A DNA stretch of 52,726 nucleotides from Streptomyces sp. ASQP_92 (GTDB lineage: Bacteria > Actinomycetota > Actinomycetes > Streptomycetales > Streptomycetaceae), in assembly GCF_025399895.1 (NCBI RefSeq), contig NZ_JAODUA010000029.1, positions 1-52,726 on the forward strand. The letters are read 5' to 3'. The notes beneath the pieces are model-generated. The model worked only from the letters and a program-made list of their open reading frames with translations. It was not told the DNA's origin and did not search any database. How positions within the stretch are numbered: position 1 is the first letter of the stretch; every line of letters starts with the position of its first letter. Positions 1 to 8,035 of this stretch are shown one piece after another. The position numbers were made by a program, and so were the translations under genes.

Positions 1-90
1 GATCGTCTTCGCCGATCACTTGACAGCGTTTCACGCTGTCTGCTATGCGGCCGCGCTTCGCGGGCCGCAGTGATCCGCTTCGCGGATCAC
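1..90. other. Left telomere: GAA-loop hairpins
   Basis: Inverted repeats lie end to end at 1-17, 22-40, 47-68 and 70-90. Read on the minus strand, whose 3' end is at base 1, those at 22-40, 47-68 and 70-90 close with a GAA triloop (arms GACAGCGT/ACGCTGTC at 22-40, GTGATCCGC/GCGGATCAC at 70-90). GNA-closed minihairpins on the 3' overhang are characteristic of Streptomyces linear replicon ends. The 22-40 hairpin has a counterpart at 52702-52720 that differs by a compensated base pair. The usual outermost terminal palindrome is not visible, so the last bases may be missing from the assembly. Confidence 0.75.
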
Positions 91-126
91 GTCTGCGCCT
101 GCGGCTTTGAGTGTGGGAACTAGGTG

Positions 127-694
127 GAACCCGCCATACGGTGCACCCCTGTGGAAAACCACGTTTCCCCAGCTCAACCCACGTTTTCCCAAGTGCCGGC
201 CTCGGAGACCGATCGTAACCGATCTCAGAACCCGCCATTTCGTGCACGCTTTTTCCACAGTGCGGAAATCGAACAAAGGTCGGGGGGTGCATGGGGTGGC
301 GGGTTCGGGAGTGACCAGCGAGAACGGCCGTCCGGTGGACCCCCTTACTGGAAACCGTTCCCAATAAGCTGTTCGAGTAAGAGGCGCCGCCAAAGTTTCA
401 CCCCTTACCAACTTCCGTGCACCCGTGGCGGGTTCGGCCATCGTAGGACCCGTTCCCCCTGGTCAGTCCCGATACCGCCATTTGGTGCACCCTTTATCCA
501 CAACCCGACTGACCAGCGAAAACCGCTGTGCGCCCGCCTCCCAGCCTCGACCCCGTGTGCGCACTGCGGGCCGCCGAGGCGATGCTAGGCCCGTAGGGCG
601 CCATATAGGCCGCTTCCTGGGCCCGTTTCGGATGATCTCCCCCGTGCGGTCGACATGCGCCCCGGTCCGCCTCGGCGCACCCCGTGGCGGGTTC
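127..694. repeat. Iteron cluster 1 (GTGCAC-N4-TGGCGGGTTC)
   Basis: Six copies of a 20-bp motif, GTGCACNNNRTGGCGGGTTC, occur at 127-148(-), 228-249(-), 285-306(+), 417-437(+), 471-492(-) and 675-694(+). The three minus-oriented copies are each followed within two bases by a DnaA-box-like 9-mer: 150-158 (TTTTCCACA, reverse), 251-259 (TTTTCCACA) and 494-502 (TTATCCACA). A second direct repeat, TGACCAGCGARAAC, is at 312-327 and 510-525. No gene is supported in 91-823. The iteron plus DnaA-box pattern suggests a replication origin; binding sites for a plasmid regulator are the alternative. Confidence 0.6.
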
Positions 695-720
695 GGCCCG
701 GACGTCGAAAAGATGCACCC

Positions 721-765
721 AAACTCACAGTTCAACTTGTAGTTGTGATGCAAGTTGGCTAGTGT
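721..765 (+). promoter_or_regulatory. TTGTAG-class promoter/operator 1
   Basis: A -35 TTGTAG (737-742), 17-bp spacer and -10 TAGTGT (760-765) overlap AGTTG/CAACT half-sites. The same arrangement recurs at 7016-7060, 12176-12230, 16106-16147, 27147-27198 and 30518-30570. It fires toward the gene starting at 824. Confidence 0.6.
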
Positions 766-823
766 GGGAACCGCACCAACCGCCGGGGGAAAGTCCCGGC
801 GGCCGATCCGAAGGGAACCGCGC

Positions 824-3800
824 ATGACCTCGACTTCCGCCCCGATGCCCGTTGCTGACGCTCTGTCGGCCGGCGCCCCCCGCACCCTGGGTGCGCTCGC
901 CGCCGCCGCTACCGGTTGCGGGTGGGGCGTCATGGTCGAGCGCGACGCAACGGCCGACGCGTGGACGCTGGTTGTGGCGACGCCGTCCGACTCCCGTACG
1001 GGCCGCTACACATGGCGCGCGGGCAAGTGGGCGACGGTGGGCCGCGGTTACCGCGAAACGGTCGCTTGGTACCGGTCCGGCATGGAGTCGCTTCCGGGCG
1101 CGGCGGTCGAGACTGTCGTCGAGGAGGTCAAGGTCCCGGCGGGTGACGTCTCGGCCGAGACGCGCGCCGAGGCCGCGGCCGGTGTCGTTGCGGCCCGCTC
1201 GGCACTCGACGCGGTCAAGGCAGGACAGAAGGCCGAGGAGGCACTCGCCGAGGCGCGCAAGTGCGCCGACGCTGCGGGCGGGTTCCAGCACTCGGCCGAG
1301 ACGGCGCAGGAGGCGGCCGAGGCCGCGCGTACCTGGGCCGAGGCGGACGCCGAGGCGGACCAGGCCGAGGCGGACGCCAAGGGAGCGGCCGAGGCGGTCG
1401 TCGACTGCAAGCGCGCTTTTCAGCGGGCGCAGCGTGCGGCCAATGAGTGCCGGAAGTACGCCGAGGCCGCTACCGGTGCCCTGTACGAGACCGAGGCGGA
1501 CCGCGCTTACGACCGTGCGAAGGATGCGCGGGAGACGGCGCGGGAGTCCCTCGACACCGCCGAGGAGGCGGCCGAGGCTGCGAAGGAGGCGGCCGAGGCC
1601 GCGCGCACCGCGGCCGATAACGAGTGCATGGGGTGCGGCGAATGGCTGTGCGCGTGCCGAGAGATCATGTGCGCGATGCTCGCCCGGTACGGGTCGGGTG
1701 CGGCGCGCACGGTCGACCCCGAGGCGGTCCGCATCGGCGAACTGATCATGTCGGACGACGAGGAGCTTCACGCCGCTGGACAGCTCATGTTGGGCGGCGA
1801 GTGGGCCGAGGCCGAGGAGGCTATCGAGCGGGCCGAGGAGGGTCCGGCCGAGGCCGAGGAGCGGCGCGCGGCGGTCCGTGCGGCCGAGGCCGCGGTCGAG
1901 CCTGCGGCCCCGGTGGCGACGTGCGACGGCCGGACCGCGCGTCAGTGGGCCGAGGAGGCGGAGGGACACGCGTCCCGCGCGGCCGAGGCGTACGAGCTCA
2001 CCGTGACGGCCGTCCGGCACCGGACCAACATCTATGACGCCATGCCCGTTGAGCGGCTCGACGAGACCGAGGGCAAGCGGGTGCGGGCCGCACTCGCCCG
2101 TATCGACCGCCGGTCCCGGACCGCGTACGACCTTGAGATTTCCGCGCGGCGTGACTGGTGGGACGGCGCAGAGATCACGGACCCCGCCCGTGCGCGGGAC
2201 TGCGCCGAGCGTGCGCGCGTGCTGGCCGACGGGTGCGAGGCGGACGCGCGCACGGTCGCCGAGGCTTTCGCATGGGCCGAGGCCGAGGCCGCGGCGGCGG
2301 CCGAGTTGCAGCGCGCGGAGTGGTCCCTCGCAGACGCCGAGGAGCGCTACGAGGCTGCGCGCCGTCCGAACGCGTGGATCGGGGCGCAGGGTGTTGACCG
2401 CCGCATCGGAGAGACGAACGCGCTCCGTCTCGTGTGGATCGCGCGGCAGGCTCTTGCGGCGGTCAACGGCGCACCGTTCATCGCGTACCCGACGCTTACC
2501 GACCGAGGGACCGTCAAGGGGTGGAGCGTCGGTTACTGCACCGTGAGCCGGTACGCGGGCACGGCCGTGCGCATCGTCGACACGTCCACGGACCAGGATC
2601 GGGCCGAGATGATCGCCGAGGCGAAGAACCGCGAACACGCCGCGCGGGTTCTGTGTGAGCGCATGGCCGGTGAACTGGGCATCATGCGGGCCCTGATGGA
2701 CGACGCGCGGCACACGGACACGAAGGTTCCGGGCGCCCGGTACCGGCAGGCGCGCACCGCGCTGGAGACGGCCGAGGAGCTGCACGACCGTGCCGCGCGG
2801 GAGCGCGGGACCGAGGCGGCCGACCGTATCGCCCCGGTGGCCGACAGGGTCCGCGCGCTGGGTGCCACGGTGGCGGAGTACGCGCGGGACCGCGACGAGT
2901 GGGCACGGAACCAGCGCGCGGCCGAGGCTGCGCGGGCCGAGGCCGCTCCGGTGCCGGCCCCGGCCGAGGCGGCGGTCGAGGAGGCACCCCGGTACCGATT
3001 CGGCCGCCGGGACGCCGAGGGTCGCTACCCGGTGTCGGTCGACGGCGCACCGGTCGGGCACGTCTACCGGACGCGCCGCACATGGTGGGCCCTCGGTCTC
3101 GACGAGACGCGCCGGACCGACCACACCAGCCGCGCCGAGGCGGCGGCCCGACTCGTCGGGTTGGTCGACGTCCGGGCCGCGGCCGAGGCGGACACCGCGC
3201 GCCGGATGCGGGCCCGCACCGTGGCACCGGAAGGGTGGCGCGTCACCACATGGGACGCGGTCGAGCCGGGGGACGTCGTCCGCACCCCGGGGCGGTGCGT
3301 GCCGGTCCGTGGCGGGTTCGGGGACGGCGGTCCCCTCTCCCCCGAAACGTGGGGCGCCCCGGTGACCTTGACCGGTATCGAGCGGCTCGACAACGGGTGT
3401 GTGGTGGCGCGCGGACGGGAAGGGGACGCGCCCGGGTGGGCCGGTATGGGTGTCCTCCTGTCGACTCCCGCATACGCCGAGATTGGCCTCCTGGTCCCCG
3501 TTGCCGAGGTCCCGGCGGCGGCCGAGGCGGCGGCCGAGGCGGCGGTCGAGGCGGCGGTCGAGGCGGCGGTCGAGGCGGCGGTCGAGGAGGTCCCGGCGGC
3601 GGCCGAGGCGGCGGCCGAGGCGGCGGTCGAGGCGGCGGTCGAGGAGGTCCCGGCGGCGGCCCGCCCGGGGGCGGCGGGCCCTGTCGGCGCCCCCCTGTCG
3701 CGTCTCCCGCGCGGGGGGAGGGGCGGGGGTGTTCGCGCAGGTCACAGCACGCGACAGGGCGCGGCACGACAGGGGGCACGACAGGGCACGCGACAGGCCC

Positions 3801-3964
3801 CCGGGCGCGCGGGGCGGCCCCTGCAAGCGTACGGGGAGCGGGGCCCGCCGCCCGTATCCGGCCGTTGGGCCGGGTGCCGGCGCTTCCCCGAGAACTTGAC
3901 AAGGACACGTCAGAAACGACAGAAGGGCCGAGGGTCCACCCCGTGGATTCATCAGGAAACTTGA
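824..3964 (+). CDS. Giant Ala/Glu-rich coiled-coil hypothetical protein
   Basis: The ORF opens at a TTG at 755, but that lies inside the promoter. The ATG at 824, preceded by GAAGGGA, is the likely start (1046 aa). The protein is dominated by AEAA/EEAAEAA heptad-like runs that predict long coiled coils, interrupted by a Cys cluster near residues 268-280 and by two compact regions: about 530-620, and about 725-765 (a YPV..G..GHVYR..WWA segment that resembles one in the product of 51094-51654). A DNA repeat at 3506-3661 encodes near-identical AEAAVEAAVEE blocks. After about 3700 third-position GC bias is lost and the frame crosses the CGACAGG array, so the last ~85 residues may be fortuitous read-through. 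No family recognised; a scaffold or structural role is only a guess. Confidence 0.75.
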   Translation: MTSTSAPMPVADALSAGAPRTLGALAAAATGCGWGVMVERDATADAWTLVVATPSDSRTGRYTWRAGKWATVGRGYRETVAWYRSGMESLPGAAVETVVEEVKVPAGDVSAETRAEAAAGVVAARSALDAVKAGQKAEEALAEARKCADAAGGFQHSAETAQEAAEAARTWAEADAEADQAEADAKGAAEAVVDCKRAFQRAQRAANECRKYAEAATGALYETEADRAYDRAKDARETARESLDTAEEAAEAAKEAAEAARTAADNECMGCGEWLCACREIMCAMLARYGSGAARTVDPEAVRIGELIMSDDEELHAAGQLMLGGEWAEAEEAIERAEEGPAEAEERRAAVRAAEAAVEPAAPVATCDGRTARQWAEEAEGHASRAAEAYELTVTAVRHRTNIYDAMPVERLDETEGKRVRAALARIDRRSRTAYDLEISARRDWWDGAEITDPARARDCAERARVLADGCEADARTVAEAFAWAEAEAAAAAELQRAEWSLADAEERYEAARRPNAWIGAQGVDRRIGETNALRLVWIARQALAAVNGAPFIAYPTLTDRGTVKGWSVGYCTVSRYAGTAVRIVDTSTDQDRAEMIAEAKNREHAARVLCERMAGELGIMRALMDDARHTDTKVPGARYRQARTALETAEELHDRAARERGTEAADRIAPVADRVRALGATVAEYARDRDEWARNQRAAEAARAEAAPVPAPAEAAVEEAPRYRFGRRDAEGRYPVSVDGAPVGHVYRTRRTWWALGLDETRRTDHTSRAEAAARLVGLVDVRAAAEADTARRMRARTVAPEGWRVTTWDAVEPGDVVRTPGRCVPVRGGFGDGGPLSPETWGAPVTLTGIERLDNGCVVARGREGDAPGWAGMGVLLSTPAYAEIGLLVPVAEVPAAAEAAAEAAVEAAVEAAVEAAVEEVPAAAEAAAEAAVEAAVEEVPAAARPGAAGPVGAPLSRLPRGGRGGGVRAGHSTRQGAARQGARQGTRQAPGRAGRPLQAYGERGPPPVSGRWAGCRRFPENLTRTRQKRQKGRGSTPWIHQET
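3506..3661 (+). repeat. In-frame tandem repeat (12-bp unit GAGGCGGCGGTC)
   Basis: Near-perfect 12-bp units punctuated by three copies of GAGGTCCCGGCGGCGG encode AAEAAVEAAVEEVP blocks. Near-identity at the DNA level suggests recent expansion or gene conversion. Copy number is vulnerable to assembly error. Confidence 0.85.
3680..3797 (+). repeat. CGACAGG array A
   Basis: CCTGTCG occurs at 3680 and 3694. CGACAGG then follows at 3752, 3767, 3779 and 3791, the last three exactly 12 bp apart. Arrays with the same order and 12-bp phase lie at 10436-10527 and 38387-38490. Possible recognition sequence for an FtsK/TraB-type translocase, or transcript 3'-end structure. Confidence 0.6.
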
Positions 3965-4062
3965 CAGGGACGCGCCAAGATGACGACGGGCCGTCCCCTC
4001 GTCCGGGCGGGACGTCACCCGTTCGGGGACGCGTTGTCGGTGCGGTGTGCCACGGTGCCGAC

Positions 4063-5211
4063 ATGACCCAAACCGACCCGGCCGACCCGGCGGAGCCCCC
4101 CCTCGGACTTCCGATCCGCGTTCCGCTGATCCCTGGCGAGACGACGCTCTCTCTCCTCGCTCGCACGGCCGCCGCCAACGGCCCCGATCTGCCTCGGCTC
4201 CTGCGGGTCCTCGACGAGGGTCTCGACCTCCCGGCCGAGGGCCTCGACCCGCAGCGCGAGGAGCTCCTCCTCTCCCCCGACGGCCTCGACCGACTCGCCG
4301 TGCTCGTCGACCGCGACGCCGACCAACTGTCCCGAGCTCTCCCCAGTGCGCACCCGGACCGCGTCGCCGACGTCAAGGCCGTACGCGTCGAACCGTGGCC
4401 CGACGAGCTCGGCGCCGCTCCCCTGCCGGCCTGCCCGCTGTGCATGGAACCCGGGGCGTGGCTCGCCGCCACCGGTCACCGCTGGCGGCCGTGCCCCTGC
4501 GGCCGTCGGTGGCTCGCCGGGGATGACGGCGGGTACCTCGTCGATACCGCCCCCGTCCCCGATCTCGGGTGGGCGCTGCAACGACACCGACAGCTCGTCC
4601 ACCGCGTGGGGCCCGTCGGTGACGCTCTCCTCGCGGACGCCCATCAAGTGATGCTCTGGTGGTGGGTGTCCATCCCCCGGCGCCGCGGCCCCGGCCGGGA
4701 CGGCGGCCGAGGCGCCGCCGACGTCTGGCACGCCCGCGAGGAGGCCCTCGGCATGACCCGGCACCGCCGCCGGGCGGCACCCGTCGTCGTCTACCCCGAG
4801 GCCGTCACCCTCGCCGAGCTCATGTGGTCATGGGAGGAGCGGCGCCGAAAGCGCGGGGCATCGTCCGCGGCCTGGGTCGAGGACGTCGTCGCCGAGCTCG
4901 TTCCCGCCGGCACCCTCACCCGGCAAGAGCGTGCACCCCTCGACTACTGGCTAGAGCAGCACCGGCCCGAGCCTGCCGGGAAGTCGTCCGGCCGCACGGC
5001 CGCCGACCGCCGATGGAACCACCTCCCCGCGCTGCACCGACGGTCGACCGAGCCGGGCCCCTTCCGGGCGCCCTCCTGCCTCATGTGGGTCTACGGCTTG
5101 CCCCTGACGTCCGTCACGGCCGTATGCCCCCGGTGCGACGGCCGCGCGCCGAGCTGCCGATGGGTGCCCTACCCCGAGTGCACCGGCCTGCCCGACAAGC
5201 GCACCCGCTGA
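4063..5211 (+). CDS. Orphan TniQ-like protein
   Basis: 382 aa. The N-terminus carries the TniQ-type opening (LIPGETTLSLLARTAAANG, about residues 21-39). A CPLC...CPC zinc-finger pattern follows near residues 124-146, and a second Cys cluster (CPRC, PSC, PEC) lies in the last 35 residues. TniQ/TnsD proteins target Tn7-like and Mu-like transposons, but no TnsA/B/C, TniA/B or Cas gene is nearby, so this copy is an orphan. Actinobacterial plasmids often carry such orphans. ATG at 4063 is chosen because coding bias and family similarity begin there; the frame stays open upstream to 2899 without coding character. A clear Shine-Dalgarno is lacking. Confidence 0.65.
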   Translation: MTQTDPADPAEPPLGLPIRVPLIPGETTLSLLARTAAANGPDLPRLLRVLDEGLDLPAEGLDPQREELLLSPDGLDRLAVLVDRDADQLSRALPSAHPDRVADVKAVRVEPWPDELGAAPLPACPLCMEPGAWLAATGHRWRPCPCGRRWLAGDDGGYLVDTAPVPDLGWALQRHRQLVHRVGPVGDALLADAHQVMLWWWVSIPRRRGPGRDGGRGAADVWHAREEALGMTRHRRRAAPVVVYPEAVTLAELMWSWEERRRKRGASSAAWVEDVVAELVPAGTLTRQERAPLDYWLEQHRPEPAGKSSGRTAADRRWNHLPALHRRSTEPGPFRAPSCLMWVYGLPLTSVTAVCPRCDGRAPSCRWVPYPECTGLPDKRTR

Positions 5212-5240
5212 CACCCCGCGGCACTACGGTGCCGACAGGA

Positions 5241-5279
5241 CGGCGGGCCGCCCCCACCGGTAGTAGGGGCGGCCCGCCG
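5241..5279 (+). terminator. Terminator hairpin after the TniQ-like gene
   Basis: A 14-bp GC stem (5241-5254 with 5266-5279) and 11-nt loop lie in the gap between 5211 and 5316. Confidence 0.6.
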
Positions 5280-5315
5280 CGGCCTCCATCATCACAGACC
5301 AGGAAGGCACCACCC

Positions 5316-6515
5316 ATGACGCAAGCCGCCCCCACCCGATGGGTGCCGCCGGACCCCCGGCAACTGCCTGAGTGGCGCGCACAGCTCGTCGACTTCACCG
5401 CGTCGGAGCCGTCCAACATCACCATGCGCGAGGCGATCCGCGCGGGGCGCTGTTCCATCGTGCCCACCATGCGCAACGCGCCGATTGCGGCCGACACCCT
5501 CGCCGCGATCCTGCTCAACAAGGCGGAGCGCGCCCGGCTCGAAGAGGCCGAGCTCTACTACGCCACGGCGGACATGACGGCCCTGGCCCTGGCCGCCGCC
5601 GCCACTCCGCCTCGGGAGCGGGTGAGCATCGACCGCCTGCCGGCGGAATCCGGGCTGATCGTGTTCGGCGAGCCCATCGGCGGATACGTCGAGGACGTCG
5701 GGGCCGCCCTGGCGGACACCCTCGCCGCCCGGCCGGGGGTCGATGCGAAGGTCACGACACCGATCGTGGCCGCGGCGTGGACCGCGTGGACCCCGGAAGA
5801 CGTGAACGTCGAGGGTCAGCCGGTGACATGGGGCCACACCACCCGCGGCGGTTACGCCGCGATCCCTCCCGGCACCCGGGGTATCTGGGTGACCTACTAC
5901 AGTCCCCGGAACCTGTTCTCTGGCCTGCCCCCGGAGACCGTGCTCGGCACGATGCGGGACGGGTCAGTCATGACGGCCGGGATGATCGAGGCGCAGCGAC
6001 ACAACGTCCCTGGGGGTCCGCTCAACTGGGACAACGAGGTGTTGCTCATCGAGGGCGCCGAGTTCGCCCCGGCCCGGCCCGACACCACCGACGTATGGAC
6101 GCACACCCTCTACACCGCGTGGCAACTCATGACGGCCGCCGGGGGCACCCGGTGGGCTGAGGTAGAGGAGATCCCCCGGGATCGGTCCGGCAAGAAGCGG
6201 GACGCCCGGCAGGGCATCACGGGGCCGTCGGCCGTCCGTGTCGTCAACGTCCACACCGCCCAACGGCCGCCCCGGGAAGCCGCCGACGCCGACGCCGCAG
6301 CGAGCACCGGCCGCCGTGAACCGTCGTGGTCCTGCCGGTGGCCAGTGCGCCCGTACCGCCGTTCAACCTGCCTCAACCCCGGCGGGCACGCGGCCGGGGA
6401 CTGCCAGCACGAGGACCGCATCGTTCCCGGGCACATCAAGGGCCCGCAGGGTGCGCCGCTCCGTACCGGCAGCACCGTGCATCTGTGGGACCGACAGCCG
6501 CAGGCCGAGGCGTAG
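5316..6515 (+). CDS. Conserved hypothetical plasmid protein
   Basis: 399 aa from an ATG preceded by AGGAAGG. No enzyme motif is evident. The C-terminus (about 340-390) contains a Cys/His-rich segment (WSC, C, C) followed by VPGHIKGPQGAPL; similar Trp/Arg-rich endings occur in many actinobacterial plasmid and phage hypothetical proteins. The middle is mixed alpha/beta with a Thr/Tyr-rich stretch (GIWVTYYSPRNLF) near 190-205. It stands alone between terminators at 5241-5279 and 6537-6569. Function unknown. Confidence 0.8.
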   Translation: MTQAAPTRWVPPDPRQLPEWRAQLVDFTASEPSNITMREAIRAGRCSIVPTMRNAPIAADTLAAILLNKAERARLEEAELYYATADMTALALAAAATPPRERVSIDRLPAESGLIVFGEPIGGYVEDVGAALADTLAARPGVDAKVTTPIVAAAWTAWTPEDVNVEGQPVTWGHTTRGGYAAIPPGTRGIWVTYYSPRNLFSGLPPETVLGTMRDGSVMTAGMIEAQRHNVPGGPLNWDNEVLLIEGAEFAPARPDTTDVWTHTLYTAWQLMTAAGGTRWAEVEEIPRDRSGKKRDARQGITGPSAVRVVNVHTAQRPPREAADADAAASTGRREPSWSCRWPVRPYRRSTCLNPGGHAAGDCQHEDRIVPGHIKGPQGAPLRTGSTVHLWDRQPQAEA

Positions 6516-6536
6516 CGTCCTCGACCGGTGAACGCC

Positions 6537-6569
6537 GAGGGCCCCGTCGCAGTGTGCGACGGGGCCCTC
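6537..6569. terminator. Bidirectional terminator
   Basis: A perfect 15-bp stem with GTG loop (GAGGGCCCCGTCGCA arm) lies between the convergent genes ending at 6515 and 6584. Confidence 0.8.
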
Positions 6570-6583
6570 GTGCTGGGCGGGTT

Positions 6584-6985
6584 CTATGCGGCGAGGCGGA
6601 CCAGGACGGGCGCGGCGGCCGGGACCGGGTCGCACGCGTCCCACATCGTTTCGGTGGCGAGGGTGATCACGCGGCCGGACCAGCCGCGGGCCTCGGCGCA
6701 TCCGAGGCAGTCGCACGCCGAGTCGTACGGGCGCGGCGCGGCGGTGTACGGGTCCGAGTGCGTGATCGCCCCGGCCGGGGTCGCCTCCTCGACGTTCACG
6801 CCGTCGGGGTAGCAGCCGAGGACGACGGCCCCGGCCGGGACCTCGTCGGCGCGGACGGTGGCCAGGACGGCGCCGAGCTCGGGGCGGGCCTCGGCGACGA
6901 CGTCCTCGAACAGGGCCCGCGTCTCGGCGTCGACCACGAACGTGCGGGCCGTGGCGGGGAGCTCGGCGGGGGTCGGGGTGTTCAT
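6584..6985 (-). CDS. Small hypothetical protein
   Basis: 133 aa. The start at 6985 has an excellent AAGGAGGC ribosome site; an upstream in-frame extension to 7039 runs into the promoter and is rejected. The protein has a CDCLGC pair near residues 92-97 (one possible metal-binding pair) and an acidic, hydrophobic N-terminal half. It is transcribed from TTGTAG promoter 2. Function unknown. Confidence 0.75.
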   Translation of the reverse strand: MNTPTPAELPATARTFVVDAETRALFEDVVAEARPELGAVLATVRADEVPAGAVVLGCYPDGVNVEEATPAGAITHSDPYTAAPRPYDSACDCLGCAEARGWSGRVITLATETMWDACDPVPAAAPVLVRLAA

Positions 6986-7015
6986 CGGTGCTGCCTCCTT
7001 GGTCGGTGGGGCTTC

Positions 7016-7060
7016 ACCATGACACAGGTTGTAACTCAACTACAAGTTGTACTGCGAGTT
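7016..7060 (-). promoter_or_regulatory. TTGTAG-class promoter/operator 2
   Basis: On the minus strand: -35 TTGTAG (7045-7040), 18-bp spacer, -10 CATGGT (7021-7016), with AACTACAAGTTGTA dyad half-sites. Drives 6584-6985. Confidence 0.6.
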
Positions 7061-7098
7061 TGGGGCGACGTGTTCGGCCTCCTCGGGCGGGGCCCGTA

Positions 7099-7122
7099 TG
7101 TCCCCAGCTCATAAAATATGAG
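7099..7122 (+). promoter_or_regulatory. CTCAY-N5-RTGAG operator a
   Basis: TGTCCCCAGCTCATAAAATATGAG contains the perfect inverted repeat CTCAT-AAAAT-ATGAG. Related sites are at 16013-16032, 33811-33834 and 41015-41038. The following GTCATAACCCCTGG is also shared with the 41015 site. It lies in the 400-bp gap upstream of 7440. Confidence 0.55.
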
Positions 7123-7151
7123 ACTTCGTCATAACCCCTGGTCATGAGGGG

Positions 7152-7360
7152 GTGCACGGAATGGCGGTTTCAGATTCACCAGCGGGCCCGACTCCCGCAG
7201 GTCAAAGGCCCCGGACCAGGGCCGACGTCCCAAGGGGGTGCACGCCGTGGCGGGGTCGACGCCAAGGGGGTGCACGAGATGGCGGGTTCGGTCCGACCTG
7301 CGGTTTCGCCGTACGGGACCGGGCAGAAGTGCCGGCCACCCGTGCACCCGTGGCGGGTTC
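7152..7360 (+). repeat. Iteron cluster 2
   Basis: Four same-orientation copies of the motif GTGCACNNNRTGGCGGGTTC lie at 7152-7171, 7238-7257, 7270-7289 and 7342-7360 (the last one base short). They occupy the leader of the gene at 7440. No DnaA-like box is attached here, unlike cluster 1, which argues for a shared protein-binding site. Confidence 0.65.
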
Positions 7361-7439
7361 GGCCGAGAGCCTCCCGGCCGCCGCCCGGAACGGGCAGACT
7401 CGACCGGTGCCCGCTCGACCACCAGGAGGACACCCGCCC

Positions 7440-7961
7440 ATGCCCCACACCGAACCCGCCACGACCGAGGGCGAGCTCGTCGACCACCTGCGCAGGGATG
7501 CCGCACTGCGCGGGGAGCGCCCCGGCTGGGTGCACAGCAGCCTGTCCGCGCTCCTCCTCGCGCACGGCCGCCTGTTCACCCCGGCGCCCTGGCCGGACGG
7601 CGGCACCCCGCCCGGCGAGCCGGGGAAGTGCTACACCGAGGCGGCATCGTGGGCATGGGCGAGCGGCGGCGAGCTCGCCTACGTCGAGGGGTTGGCATGG
7701 GATGTGGCGTGGCCCGTCGAACATGCATGGTGCGCGGGCAAGGACGGCGCCGCGCGTGACCTGACGTGGCCGCGGCCCGGCCGTGCATACCTGGGCCTCC
7801 CCGTGCACGCCGAGGAGGCGGCACGCCTGATGAGCCAACACGGCCCGTTGCTGCACGGGAACGGCTTCGCCTCGGATCTCGCGGTGACATGGTGCCGTGA
7901 CGGATTCCCCGCCGAGCTCCTCGCCGAGGGCATCGGCCGCCCTGTCCCCGCCGCCGACTGA
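7440..7961 (+). CDS. Hypothetical protein with Cys/His/Asp triad pattern
   Basis: 173 aa from an ATG with AGGAGGA upstream; a longer in-frame start at 7152 would run through the iterons and is rejected. The pattern GKCYTEA (Cys64), YVEG, VEHAW (His95) and RDLTW (Asp107) resembles a family of phage and plasmid proteins with CY..A, Y.EG, HAW and D.TW signatures. A papain-like or transglutaminase-like fold would place Cys64, His95 and Asp107 as a catalytic triad; this is inference. It stands alone, ended by the terminator at 7976-8013. Confidence 0.75.
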   Translation: MPHTEPATTEGELVDHLRRDAALRGERPGWVHSSLSALLLAHGRLFTPAPWPDGGTPPGEPGKCYTEAASWAWASGGELAYVEGLAWDVAWPVEHAWCAGKDGAARDLTWPRPGRAYLGLPVHAEEAARLMSQHGPLLHGNGFASDLAVTWCRDGFPAELLAEGIGRPVPAAD

Positions 7962-7975
7962 CCGAGGCACGAAAC

Positions 7976-8013
7976 GGCGCGGCCCCGGGAGCTCGAACTC
8001 CCGGGGCCGCGCC
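7976..8013. terminator. Bidirectional terminator
   Basis: A 16-bp perfect GC stem with 6-nt loop lies between convergent genes ending at 7961 and 8036. Confidence 0.8.
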
Positions 8014-8035
8014 GTGTGGCGGGTTCTGCGGCGGC

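Noticed and set aside
3680..3797. CGACAGG array as a CRISPR
   Set aside because: Repeat units are 7-12 bp without spacers of 30-40 bp, and no cas genes occur.
725..4018. Long minus-strand ORF of 1097 codons opposite the giant protein
   Set aside because: It has Arg/Leu/Gly-rich low-complexity composition and is the mirror of a GC-biased + frame; no ribosome site or family resemblance.
3243..4472. Minus-strand ORF with Pro-Arg repeats
   Set aside because: The PPPRPPP pattern is the antisense reading of the GAGGCGGCGGTC repeat.
7152..7439. N-terminal extension of the 7440 gene
   Set aside because: It would translate the iteron cluster; AGGAGGA directly precedes 7440.
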